From positions 14,227,235 through 14,291,234 of the forward strand of contig CAJQUN010000004.1 of NCBI GenBank assembly GCA_907163345.1: 64,000 nucleotides of DNA, given 5' to 3'. A program made the translations under genes and the position numbers. The notes beneath the pieces were generated by a model. That model saw nothing but the letters and a program-made list of their open reading frames with translations. It was not told the origin of the DNA and ran no database searches. Below, piece after piece: positions 22,509-34,015 of this stretch (positions within the stretch are counted from its first letter, which is position 1; the number at the start of each line of letters is the position of its first letter). The stretch comes from Haberlea rhodopensis. Its lineage: Eukaryota; Streptophyta; Magnoliopsida; Lamiales; Gesneriaceae.

Positions 22509-24403
22509 TGTTGGGTTTTGGAAACCCGATTAATCTTGGTTTTGATGTTAACAAAACTTGTTATTGTGTTGCTAACATATTTCATCAAGTGTGCAGTTCA
22601 TAGATCATAATTAAGAGCTTGATGAATTATAAAGAAGTAGCTTGAAAATATCAAGCTGGACCAAGTCTGAAATCCTGGCAGAGCGGATTGTTTCGATCAT
22701 ATCTCATAGCTCGGATATCGAAATGGCGTGCTTCCAAAGAGATTGAACAGCCAACTTAAAATAATAAAAGTCATATTTCACAACAGATCGGCTAGTTCAA
22801 ATGTTATCAAGGAGAAAAGACGCCTGCAAGATCGAGCTGAACCGCGAAGAAACAGCAAGCTGTTTCAGCAAGCAACTGTCAGTCTGGTGGCCATAACTCT
22901 CAGCTCTCTTATCGGAACGGAACGATTCAGTATGGGTTGGAAAGCTAAGACAAAGATCTACAAGTCATCTTTGTAAGTGAAAGACTGAATCGGACGTTAC
23001 AATGGCCAAAAGGCTTCTGCAAGTCACGCCATGTGACGCCTGTAATATCGAGCTGTTACAGCAAAGTCCCTATCAGTCTGGTGGGCATAACTCTTAGCTC
23101 GCTTATCGGAACGGAACGATTCAGTATGGGTTGGAAAGCTAAGACAAAGATCTACAAGTCATCTTTGGAAGTGAAAGACTGAATCGGACTTTAAGATGGC
23201 CAAAACGCTTCTGCAAGTCACGCCATGTGCTGCTGCATCCAGCAAACAGACAGCAGAAGCATTGCCTCGTATTTCGAGCATAACTCTCTCATACGAACTC
23301 GAAATCGAGCGATTCTTAATTCCGTGGAAAGCTAAGAGAAAGGGCTACAACTTTCATATAGATCACTTTGCCCAGAAATCAAAGAATGAAGAGTTACAAG
23401 CAACAGATCGAAGAGCAAGTTTATCAATCTGTTTTTGTATCAAGCTTGTCTTGCATCAGACTGATTTGTCCAGATCAGACCAGCAGACCAGACTGAACCA
23501 AACCAGCAGACCAGACTGAACCAGAACAGCAGACCAGACAGCAGACCAGACCAGACTGAGCCAGACCAGCAGATCAGACCAGCAGACCAGACTAGTCCGG
23601 TCCGAAATACAAAGAGCCCAGAAACCAGAATATGACCGTTGCAAGCTCGGGAATAGTGCAGAACCTTTTCCAACGGGCATATTCTTGTGTCTAACGTATA
23701 TATCATTACTTGGGGCTATATATACATGATTTGGAAGCTCAATAACAGCTGATTGAAGATCAATCCAAGCCTTCCAAAGCAAACCCACTTGGGATTCAAT
23801 TGGGGAACTTCAAAGACAAAAGTTGCTAAATGAATAGCACTCCCCAAACCTTTGGCACCACTTACCTTGCTATATTAGATCTAGTTAGAGATCATTTGTG
23901 CCATATATATTCACTCTATTCATTGTATTTGAGAGCTTAATAGATGAGTGAATATCATTGTAACGGTTGATGATTTATCACAACCGATGAGAGGTCTTTG
24001 TATGTGAGACATTAAAGAACATACATAGTTGAGTTGCTAGGAGTTCTAGTTGGATGGGGAATTCCCAACTGGATCGGGTTTGTACAACGGGATTGTATAA
24101 ATCAAAGTCTTCTAGTGGAATCCTTCCATGAGGTGGAAGAAGGGGAGACGTAGAAGGATTACACCACCTTCGAACTTCCATAAACAAATACTTGTTTATT
24201 TACTTTATTTGCATATCTTTAAAATGTCTTTCAAATAGTTAATCGGTTTAGAGCGGGTTATGTCGAGTGTCTTCCGCTCGGTTTTGTAACCGAACTCGAT
24301 ATAATCTCTCGGTGCAATTATTTCAAGAACACGAGCTATTGAAGCTCAAGTTGGTTGAACTCGGGTGTGGAATGACAACCCACCCCCGGAATCGATCCTA
24401 ACA
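22509..24403 (+). repeat. 3' LTR of the young non-coding element
   Basis: Same as 19761-21655 as far as I can read. Its end and the TSD overlap the LTR start of the gypsy element beginning at 24407. Confidence 0.9.
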
Positions 24404-24406
24404 AGA

Positions 24407-26598
24407 TGTGACACCCATACCTTTCATTACACATACCACGTATATCTCTTTTATACACGTGTACATACATGAGGCATATCGCCTAACATTTATCCTGTAA
24501 GGGTGTCACATCACTTATATACATAGACATAATTGTGACTATAACATTACTATAGTGAAATATTCAATTTGTCGCAGCGAAAATTGTACTTTATAACATG
24601 TAAATTTAAGACTTTTCCATAACCATATGTACATGGCATATATGCCACAAAAATGGACTGATGTTGTATCTCGCATTACTCATACCAAAAAACATATACA
24701 CTTATATGTACAATGATGAGCAGATAGAGAAGAACTACAGATCAGCCGGCCAACCTTGTATCCATACTGTAAAATACTTCAAAAAGACTTCTAGACCTGC
24801 CTCTAGAGTCAACTTTTACTTTGGATTATCTGAAACAAAACACTTCACTAAGTATATACAAATAACCGATATTCAACATCACATACGTATATAACTCATC
24901 ATAACTGTAGTAACACTTGTACAACAAGTAATTCACATGTACACATGTATGTATGATTATTTGTTCTTCAGTTATGGATCAACTAGAATCAGGAACAATT
25001 TGTGATTACAAGATGGCCATGGCACTCTGTAGATTCCCTTTTGAGTTCTCAATTAACTCGGGATCGATATTCTTTGATTCTGTAATACTGACCATACTCA
25101 GAATGCATTAACACAACATCCATAACAAAGTTCATTAATCTCTTATGTATGCACATGAATGCATAATTCATAATCACATTTCAATATAATGAAACATCAC
25201 ATCATATACAACACATATTTACCCCCATTATAAACTCAATTCATAGAACATAAATCATATACTTATGTACAGTTAAATACCAAGTTATAGGATATACTCA
25301 CAAACGATATTTCTATCTCGAAGAACTCTTTTAGTTCATTGTTCGAGATTATGACCTATAAATACATTTATCTCAAACACATTAATAGATCATCTAATAT
25401 TTACATTTAACATGTTTTTATAGTTCACATACATCATACTAGGCTTTCCTTACTTTAAATCATCAAAGAAAACCATTTTTCCAAAATTTTAACTTGAGAG
25501 ATTGATCTTTACAAAGAGGCGATCGATCGCTAAAGGGCAGAATGGTTTAGTGGAAGATTTTGCATTTTTCAGCTTTGACACCGTTTTGTATAAAATTCAT
25601 AATTAATTCATATGAACTCCAAATGAGTCCAACTTTCTGTAAAATTAAAGATAACTCAAAGCTCTACAATTCATCTTTGAAGTGCTTAAATTAATTCAAT
25701 CATCTTCCTAACCAAAATTAGCCAAGAACATCAAGTTTCAGAAATCATTTAACTTTAGAGGTCGACCTGTACATAGTTTGGTAAAATTGACATAACTCAT
25801 GTATTATAACCCCAAATTACTTGAATGTACATCAAATTAAAGATAACGTAACATACTACAACTTTCATTTGAACACCAACCTCCAAATCAAAGTCTAAGA
25901 GTTCCAAAAATTCAAAACACTATAGTAGTTCTGTTTTTCAGCAGATTTCTTATACAAACACATGTTCTTTCTTTCCAGAACATCTTTCTACCTTCTTTAA
26001 ACATATTCCCTTCATGTATAACATCAAAATCTACTTCAACATACATGTTTTCATCTAATACATGCAAACCCTATGTTTCTTCTCAACCAACATCAACAAA
26101 CACATCATTTAAACTCGTAAAAACATAAAAAAAACAAGAGTATAAACTTATGTATACCTTCATCAACAAGTTTTTGGCACAAACATGAGCTTGTATGACT
26201 TTTTGATAGGTTTTCCCCAAGCACTAAAAGTAGAAACGAAAATGGCAATGAAATCTGATAATTTTCCTTCCTAAGGCACTAGATAACTATTAAGTATATG
26301 GAATATTGCACTTTAGCCCCTCAAATCTCTATCATCTTACGCTTAAGTCCCTCAGCTTCGTATATTCCTCATTTTAACCATAGTCTCGATATTATGAAAC
26401 CGACTTTTTATATTTCAAATCTTATCATAATTCTCACTCAAGTCATGCATTCAATAGAATCCAAAATAATATCACATATCAATATATAAATTTCACGTAT
26501 TTCATACTCACAATAGACCTAACATTTATGCATATCAAATGCTTCTATATGAGTCATGATGTTTATGCATGATCATGTAAAAGTTTTGGCTCATTACA
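24407..26598 (-). repeat. 3' LTR of the gypsy element
   Basis: About 2.19 kb, related to 34266-36499 with scattered substitutions and small indels, so older than the nested young element. It contains one perfect GCGATCGATCGC at about 25520-25531. Confidence 0.88.
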
Positions 26599-27949
26599 AC
26601 TCTTCCCTCCTTTAAAAATTTCATCCTCGAAATTTGTACATGTAATCAGGAAATAACCACTGATAATGTTTCCTCATATGTTCAACTGTTTCCCAAGTAG
26701 CTTCACGTTCTGATTGATTTTTCCATTGTACTTTCACCATAGGAATTGTTTGATTCCTTAACTATTTATCATGTATGCTAATAGATTAACTGGTTCTTCA
26801 ATATCTTAATTTTTCTGAAATTTCCATCAGTTCATCTTGAAGTACATGAGATGGATCAGATCTGTATCTTCGTAACATACTTACATGAAACACATTATGA
26901 ATTTGAACCAAATGAGGTGGTAATGTAAGTCGATATGCTAAAGGTCCCACTTTATCAAGTATCTCATACGAACCGATATATCGTGGACTCAACTTTCTTT
27001 CTTTCCAAATCGTAGAATACCTCTCCAAGGATAAACACGAAGAAACACTTTTTCACCAATCTGATAGTCCATTTCTCTTCTATGTTGATCAGCATAATTC
27101 TTTTGTCGATCTTGTGCCGCTATTAATCGAGTTTTTACAATGTTTATCTTTCAACTGTCTCTTGCACAAGATATGGGCCTTCTATTATTAGTATTCCTTC
27201 TTCATCCCAACATACTTGACTTCTACATTTCCTACCATATAAAGCTTTGTATGGTGCCATACCAATATTTCTATGATATTGTTTATTATAAGCTAACTCC
27301 ATCAATGCAATATACTCATCCCATAAACCTTTGAAATCAAGACCACGTGATTGAAGCATCTCTGCTAAAGTCTGAATCGTTCTTTCTAATTGTCCATCTG
27401 TTTGAGTGTACTAAAATGTAATTTAGTACCCAGTGCTTGTTGTAAACTACCCCTTCTCGATGTAAAACGAGGATCTCTATCTGATATAATAGATAAAGGC
27501 ACACCATGTAATCTAACAATTTACATATCTTGTTGCTAAACTTTCAAGTATAAATAATGGTAAGAAGTGAGCTGATTTTGTCAATCGATCCACAATCACC
27601 TAAACTGCATCATTCTTCTTCTGAGTTACAGGTAAACCATAAATAAAATCCATTGTTATATGTTCCCATTTCCAAACTGGAATCGGTAGTGGATGTAATT
27701 TCCCAACTGGTGCTTGATGTTCAGTTTTCACCAGTTGGCATGTCAAACATTTCGATATATACTCAGCTACATCCTTTTCATTCTAGGCCACCAATAATGG
27801 GTTCTCAGAGTCTGATACATCTTCGTACTACCGGGATGCATAGCATACGGTGCAATGTGTGCTTCCTCCATTAATTCATGCCTTATACTATCCACATTAG
27901 GAACACAAAGTCGATTATGAATCATTAAAGTATCATCATCATTGATCAC
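26599..27949 (-). pseudogene. Gypsy integrase, broken
   Basis: 27949-27767: zinc-binding N-terminus (HAMHP-type region PYAMHPGSTKMYQTLR, then YWWPRMKR). 27359-27144: downstream core (LMELAYNKQYHRNIGMAPYK, ALYGRKCRSQVCWDE). 27028-26798: C-terminal part (ERKLSPRYIGSYEILDKVG, HNVFHVSMLRRYRSDPSHV). The sequence between is frameshifted, and the catalytic DDE core is not open. Confidence 0.8.
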
Positions 27950-28246
27950 AAATGACGTACTCTTTTCCTATTTCACTTTCTCTGTAATACTAATCAATTT
28001 ATCATCACGACACTGAGCATTTTTAATTCTTTCAGTCATCACTGGTCTAATACAAAACGAAGCACATATGATACCAGTTTCATTCAAATTCATAGCAATA
28101 TTCATTTTTCTCAACTCTAACAGATATGACATAGAATGTACTGAAAACGATAAACAGTACCATATGATTTTCTGCTCAACGCATCAGCAACAACATTAGC
28201 CTTGCCAGGATGATATTCAATAGTGCAATCATAATCTTTCAATAAT

Positions 28247-28639
28247 TCAAGCCATCATATTCAATTCTTTTTGACTCAACAAATATTCTAGAATCTTATT
28301 ATCCGTAAAGATTTTGAAATGTAGTACCATATAATGTCTCCATGTCTTTAAAGCAAATACAACAGCAGCAAGCTCAAGATCATGAGTAGGATAAGACATT
28401 TCATATGGTTTCAATTGTCGAGAAGCATAAGTTATAACTTTTCTAGATTGCATTGAAACACAGCCTATACCTTGATATGAAGCATTACTGTAAATAACAA
28501 AATCATTGGTACCTGATGGGATCGTCAGAACTGGAGCAGTTGTGAGCTTTTCTTTTAATTTATTCAAACTTCTTTGACATTCATCTGTCCACTTAAAATA
28601 AACATTTTTTATGCAATAACTTTGTCGATGGAGTAGCAA
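28247..28639 (-). pseudogene. Gypsy RNase H domain
   Basis: Contains FKWTDECQRSLNKLKEKL, VLTIPSGTNDFVIYSNASYQ (family D is N here: YSNAS where DAS is usual), GIGCVSMQ and VITYASRQLKPYE, then DLELAAVVFALKTWRHY. It overlaps the RT frame by a frameshift at about 28600-28640. Losing the first catalytic aspartate would inactivate it. Confidence 0.8.
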
Positions 28640-29345
28640 TAAGAGAAAAGTTTTCTACAAATCTCCTATAATAGCCAGCTAAACCAAGGAAACTACGAAC
28701 TTCTGTCACATTTTTTGGACTTTCCCACTTCGTTACTGCTTCAATTTTCATTGGATCAACTTGAATACCCTCTCCAGATACAACATGCCCCAAAAATACT
28801 ACTTGATTCAGCCAAAATTCATATTTACTCAATTTGGCATACAATTGTTTATCACGCAATGTTTGCAGTACTATTCTTAACCGTTGTTCGTGTTCTTCGG
28901 TAGATTTTGAATAAATCAGAATATCATCGATGAATACAATCACAAATTTATCTAGATAGGGTCGAAACACATCATTCATCAATGCCATGAATACAGCAGG
29001 TGCATTTGTCAACCCAAATGGCATAACAAGAAATTCATAGTGACAATACCTAGTTCTAAACGCTGTTTTAGGTATGTCCGTTTCTGAAATTTTCAACTGA
29101 TGGTATCCAGATCTCAGATCAATTTTAGAAAACACACTAGCACCTTGTAATTGATCAAATAAATCATCTATTCTGGGTAGTGGATATTTGTTCTTAACAG
29201 TCACATGGTTCAACTATCGATAATCAATACATAATCTCAAGGTACCATCTTTCTTTTTAATAAACAACACAGTTGCGCCCCAAGGTGATACACTCGGTCT
29301 AATAAATCCCTTATCCAGTAATTATTTTAACTCATTGGTTTTCAA
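28593..29345 (-). pseudogene. Gypsy reverse transcriptase
   Basis: The frame 29213-28593 encodes KYPLPRIDDLFDQLQGASVF, SKIDLRSGYHQLKI, YEFLVMPFGLTNAPAVF and the catalytic VIVFIDDILIYSKS, then LGHVVSGEGI and RSFLGLAGYYRRF: palm and fingers of a Ty3 RT. The upstream part (29345-29214) is readable in another frame. A stop lies directly before the MNHVTVKNKYPLP segment, so the polyprotein is broken. Confidence 0.85.
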
Positions 29346-29689
29346 TTCATTTAGTTCAATAGGTGCCATTCTGTAAGGTGAAATAGAAATATGTGTGGTA
29401 CCACTAGGCACTTCAATAGTAAACTCGGTATCTCGATTCGGAGGTAATCTTGGTATTCATCTGGAAATACTTCCGGATATTCTCCAACTACTGGAATGTC
29501 TTCATGTTTCAAACCACATATTCTGCTATCTATAATATAAGCTAATAAGATTCACAACTTCCCTTAATCAATCTAGATGTCGTAGTTGCAGAAATGACAC
29601 ATGTATGTAAAATTTGTCTTTCTCCTTTAAACACAATCTGAGTTTGATCAGGAAGTTGTAATACTATCTCTTTAGTAAAACAATCCAAT

Positions 29690-30300
29690 TTAGCATGATA
29701 TGCAGTCAACCAATCCATACCAAGAATTATACCAAAAATCCTTCAATGGCAAAACAATAAGGGTAGCAAACAGCTCAGTATTTCCAAACAACAGTTTACG
29801 CTGACGATGCACCATATTCACAACAACTATACCCCCAACTGGAGTTTGAACATATAAATCATAACTCAATGGTTCTGGTTTTGCATGCACATGTGTTATG
29901 AAGGCTTGTGATATGAATGAATGAGTTGCTCCAGGATCAAATAAAACATAAACAATTGTATCAAATATCGATAAATTACCAATGATAACAGCTGGTGCAG
30001 TACTTGCTTCTTCTTGTGTCATTGCAAACACACAGGCTTGATTATTAGCTTTACTTTCTTCCAAACCAACACCTCTTCCCATACTAGGCTTTCCTAGACC
30101 TCTGCCTCTACCAGCATTAACATTACTTGACCTTGGTTGGTCCTTTGTAGACTCGTCTTGGGGTTTATAACAATTTCTTGCAATGTGATCAGGTTCACCA
30201 CATCGAAAACGTTTTCTTGTAAGAAGTCTACATTCTCCAAAATGATTCTTACCACAATGTACACAAGTTGGCGCTGCTGATGTAAAACCAGAAATTTTAC
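29690..30300 (-). pseudogene. Gypsy zinc knuckle and protease
   Basis: The minus strand at about 30270-30165 encodes CGKNHFGEC and then RCGEPDHIARNC. The second knuckle lacks its first cysteine. 30082-29690 encodes the aspartic protease with YVLFDPGATHSFISQAF. The active-site Asp-Ser/Thr-Gly is Asp-Pro-Gly here, a change expected to damage catalysis. Confidence 0.75.
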
Positions 30301-31101
30301 TTGCTAATGGTGCACCACTGAAACTGGCGCTCTTGGAACTACTAGGAAAAGTCTTTTGTATAGGTACTTGGAATACTTTCTTCTTACCACCACTACTTTC
30401 TTCGCTTTGTCGTTTCTTGAAAGCTTTGGATTCACTTCCAACTTCTCAGCACGAATAACTACAGATTTAAACTTACTATAGGATTCCAAGTCTGTTGTTG
30501 TAAGGCGATCATGAATAGTAAATCGTAAACCCATTTCAAACCTGCTAAATTTCTTCTTCTCAGTAGCAACCATGTGTGGAGTATAGCGTGACAACTGATT
30601 AAACAACACTTCATACTCTACCACTGATCTGTTCCACTATTTCAATTCTTTCTCTTTCTGATCTTTGTACACTGCAGGTAAGTATGCATCGTTAAACTTA
30701 GTCAGAAAGTCCTCCCAAGTCAAAACAGGTGGCTGAACAGTACTGTTAGGAACGGTTTCCCACCAATCATATGCATTGCCCTGAAGAATTGACACTTTAT
30801 AATCAAACTTCTCTTCAGGAGTACATCTCAATAGATTTAGAATTTTTTCCGTTCAATTCAGCCATGTTTCAGCCTCCGCTGGATTGGTAATACCCCTAAA
30901 CTCTTCAGCTTCCATCTTTCTTAGTTTATCATGCCTTCTTTTCACAAAATTCATGAGGAGGAACATGTGGAAACTGTCTATAAGTGTCATGAACAGCATT
31001 CCTTGAACATGAGGAGGAAAATAATGTGATGCATGAGACTCCGGCTCGACTGCTTCTTCCCCTCTATTGATATGTGGCTCATCATTTACCCTTAAAGACA
31101 C
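30301..31101 (-). pseudogene. Gypsy gag
   Basis: Fragments in order: 31101-30853 (ending FRGITNPAEAETWLN), 30831-30637 (FDYKVSILQGNAYDWWETV, PPVLTWEDFLTKFNDAYLP) and 30624-30304 (MVEYEVLFNQLSRYTPHMV, KKFSRFEMGLRFTIHDRL). This is Retrotrans_gag-type text. Single stops separate the fragments. Confidence 0.8.
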
Positions 31102-31555
31102 AAGTAGTGACTTGTGTACTCATGTAACACATAAAAACAATGCAACATATAATAATGATGCATGGTCATAGTTATAGATGTCAAACGGGCCGTGCCGGCC
31201 CGGCACGGCCCGTAAATCCGTGCCGGGCTGGCACGGCCCTTTAAGGAGACGGGCCGTGCCTGGCACGACCCGTCTCCTTATTTGGGTGGCCCGGCACGGC
31301 CCATAGGCGCGTGGCTTATGGGCCGTGCCACGGGCCGTGCCGTGCTGGCACGGCCCAAATCAATTTATTTTTTTTTCATTTTTTTTTATTTTTTATTTGT
31401 TTAATTTTATTTATTTATATATAATAATATTATATTTAAATATAGATTGTCACAATATACTTATAAAATCAAAATTTATTGACTACGAATTGAAAAACTA
31501 CAAATTACATTGAACAAAAGAAAATAATAAATTACAAAAGAGTTTAAAAAATATG

Positions 31556-33562
31556 CTAATTTTCTTCATTTTCATCCGAAGAAACATCATGTCCTCCCAA
31601 ACCTTGTAAGCGGCTATCAGCATCCAACCAATCCTTTAAAAGAATACACATCTCCACAGTGTTTGGTTTCATTCTACTTCTTTTTTCATCAATGACTCTT
31701 CCACCTGCACTAAAACAAGACTCCGATGGAACTGTGGATATCGGAGGAGTTAGTAGATCACGTGCCATTATGGAAAGTACTGGCCAAAGTCTAGCATTGT
31801 CTTTCCACCATGCCAAAACATCAAAAGTTTCTAATTCTTGTTCACTGAAATTTATGACTTGGTTTAGATATAACTGAAGCTCAGTAAATGAAGATGTATT
31901 AGAACTAGAAGAAGTGGAAGTAGTGTCTTGTCTTCTTCTTAACATTGTCCACACAGAACCCTTACCACTACTACCACCACTACTACCACTTTCTCTTACT
32001 GGAGTTGCTCTAGAATTATGTAACGAATCATATAAAGAAAACAAAGCAAACAAACATTTATTAATGCGCTCTTTCTCTTGATTAATATTAATATTCTCAT
32101 AAGCCATGTTGGTGTAATAAGATTCTATTATAATTTCTACACTATATAATTTTAATCTAGGATCCAGAATTGATGCCAAGCAATTCAACATAGGAATAGT
32201 TTTCCAGTATTTTTTAAATTTATACTCCATTGGTTCGACAATACCTGTAAAAAACGGATCAGATCTATGTAATGCAAAATATTCACTAATTTCATAAATT
32301 TTATTCAAAAATATTGAAGAAGTTGGATAATAACAGCCCGAAAATAAATTGGTAGCATCGTAAAACGGTTCTAAAAAATTACAAATATTAGAAGCAATTT
32401 CCCAATCAGTTTCTTCAATATGAAAATGTTCGGCCATCCTTTCATTAAAAAATAAAGTGATCACATTTCTATAAGGTAAACATGCTTGCAACATTAAATA
32501 TGTAGAATTCCACCTATTAGGAACATCATAAGGAAAATCTTTATAATTCATACCATGAGAAATACATAAACTTTTGAAGTCTTGTTTTCTAGCAACTAAA
32601 CCATTAAGAAATTTAAGAGTAGTCTTTATTTTTTCTAAATGAAGCTCAAGTGGTTTCAATCCATCTTGCACACACAAATTTAAAATATGACATGCACAAC
32701 GAATATGAAAAAGATCACCATTTAAAATTGGTTTCAAATAAGTTTTTAATATAGTAATTGCAGCAGTATTATTAGTTGCATTATCAAATGAAATAGAGAA
32801 GATTTTATTACTAATATTATATTCATTAGTAACTTGCATAATGGCATTGGAAATAACTCCACCCGTATGAGGCCAATCAATTTTTGTGAAACCTAAATTT
32901 TTTTTATGTAACACCCAGTTATCGTCAATCCAATGTCCTGTAACACAGAGATATGATGCATTGCCAAGATAAGTTGTCCAAATATCACTTGTTAGTCCTA
33001 CTTTCGATGAAAGATTACCTAAATACGTAATTAAATTTGCTTTATATTCATTAAAAATTGTGAATGCATCCGATTTAATAGTATTCCTTGAAAATCGTTT
33101 ATGTTGAGGTTGCAAACCTAAATGAATATAATTAGTGAATTTGGCGTCCGCCCCCATTGAAAAAGGTTTCTCCGCCCATACGGTGTATTTAGCTAGTTCT
33201 CTCCTATCTCTTTCAACATTATAAGTGAAAATACCTAAACTTGAACTACTACTACCAGTACCGAATTGTGAAAGAATAGTTTGGTTACCATCAGTTGGTT
33301 CTTTTTCATGTTTAGCCATGTGTCTTAGTAAATGACCTGTACCACCAGAAGAAGCATATGCATAATCTTTTTTACATTTTTTACAAACTGCCCTTGATCC
33401 CTTTCCCTCAACAATTTCTACATCGAATAGTTGCCAGACATTGCTAGTTCTTTTTTTTGAAGTTCTTCTACTTGATGATTGAATATTTGGTGTGCTTTCT
33501 TCATTTTCTTGGAATTGATCGATTTCATCATCAGAATTCACATTATAAGATGAATCGGCCAT
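31556..33562 (-). CDS. hAT transposase (BED finger / RICESLEEPER-like)
   Basis: 668 residues, uninterrupted. A BED-type zinc finger lies near residues 42-85 with Cys60, Cys63, His77 and His81 (VCKKCKKDYAYA, GHLLRHMAKHEK). Catalytic-core landmarks of hAT enzymes follow: TSDIWTTYLGNASYLCVTGH (first Asp region), SFDNATNNTAAI (second Asp region), RCACHILNLCVQDGL and the RW motif VPNRWNSTYLML. The C-terminus has the hAT dimerisation block (LAWWKDNARLWPVLSIMARD, PSESCFSAGGRVIDEKRSRM). It would bind its TIRs in the nucleus and catalyse cut-and-paste transposition. The start is the first Met of the open frame. Domesticated relatives exist, but intact TIRs and TSD show this copy is still a transposon. 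Confidence 0.92.
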   Translation of the reverse strand: MADSSYNVNSDDEIDQFQENEESTPNIQSSSRRTSKKRTSNVWQLFDVEIVEGKGSRAVCKKCKKDYAYASSGGTGHLLRHMAKHEKEPTDGNQTILSQFGTGSSSSSLGIFTYNVERDRRELAKYTVWAEKPFSMGADAKFTNYIHLGLQPQHKRFSRNTIKSDAFTIFNEYKANLITYLGNLSSKVGLTSDIWTTYLGNASYLCVTGHWIDDNWVLHKKNLGFTKIDWPHTGGVISNAIMQVTNEYNISNKIFSISFDNATNNTAAITILKTYLKPILNGDLFHIRCACHILNLCVQDGLKPLELHLEKIKTTLKFLNGLVARKQDFKSLCISHGMNYKDFPYDVPNRWNSTYLMLQACLPYRNVITLFFNERMAEHFHIEETDWEIASNICNFLEPFYDATNLFSGCYYPTSSIFLNKIYEISEYFALHRSDPFFTGIVEPMEYKFKKYWKTIPMLNCLASILDPRLKLYSVEIIIESYYTNMAYENININQEKERINKCLFALFSLYDSLHNSRATPVRESGSSGGSSGKGSVWTMLRRRQDTTSTSSSSNTSSFTELQLYLNQVINFSEQELETFDVLAWWKDNARLWPVLSIMARDLLTPPISTVPSESCFSAGGRVIDEKRSRMKPNTVEMCILLKDWLDADSRLQGLGGHDVSSDENEEN

Positions 33563-33852
33563 TATGTATATAGACTACAATTATGAATTATCTAATGCAA
33601 CAAATATAAAAGTTACCAAATATTTGCTAGGAGGAGTGTTGGCTTTGTTGCTTGTGCTTGTCTTGGCAAACGTAAGACGAATTTCTTTCTTCTTGTGAAC
33701 AAATTGAGAGTATAGCGTCTCAAGTATATAGAGCTTACAGATTAAGAGGATAAAATGTTTCCTCAACACACACATATATATAACAACCAAAAAAATAAAT
33801 TTTTTTTTTTTAAAAAAGCCGTTGAACGGCTATATTTTTTACCGTTGGACAT

Positions 33853-34015
33853 TGGCGATCGATCGCCATTTTTGTGGCGATCGATCGCCACCCCTGCATT
33901 TTGCTTACTGCCTCTAGGCGATCGATCGCCTTTTTTGTGGCGATCGATCGCCACCCCTGTATTTTGCTTACTGCCTATAGGCGATCGATCACCATTTATG
34001 TGGCGATCGATCGCC
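33853..34015. repeat. GGCGATCGATCGCC array upstream of the hAT transposase
   Basis: Three tandem pairs of the palindrome. Within a pair the copies are about 20 bp apart. Pairs are separated by CCCTGCATTTTGCTTACTGC-type spacers. Five copies are perfect over CGATCGATCG and one is GATCGATCA. The array lies about 290-450 bp upstream of the transposase start on its coding strand. Confidence 0.85.

Larger units (their letters stand above)
19761..24403 (+). mobile_element. Young non-coding LTR retrotransposon (large LTRs, short interior)
   Basis: LTRs at 19761-21655 and 22509-24403 (1895 bp each, constant offset 2748) with perfect TSD AGATG (19756-19760 and 24404-24408). I found no difference between the LTRs on reading; the five longer frames inside one LTR are repeated residue for residue in the other. 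The PBS TGGTATCAGAGCCAGG (initiator tRNA-Met type, 21658-21673) and PPT AAAAAGGGGGAGAT are both intact. The interior is only about 850 bp and encodes no Gag or Pol. PPT style and LTR ends (TGTTGGGTTTTGG) resemble SIRE/Maximus copia elements, an inference. It must be mobilised in trans. Confidence 0.9.

Noticed and set aside
28593..29213. Endogenous pararetrovirus reverse transcriptase
   Set aside because: The RT is followed by RNase H and then integrase and is flanked by 2.2-kb LTRs with a TSD, so it is a Ty3/gypsy retrotransposon.
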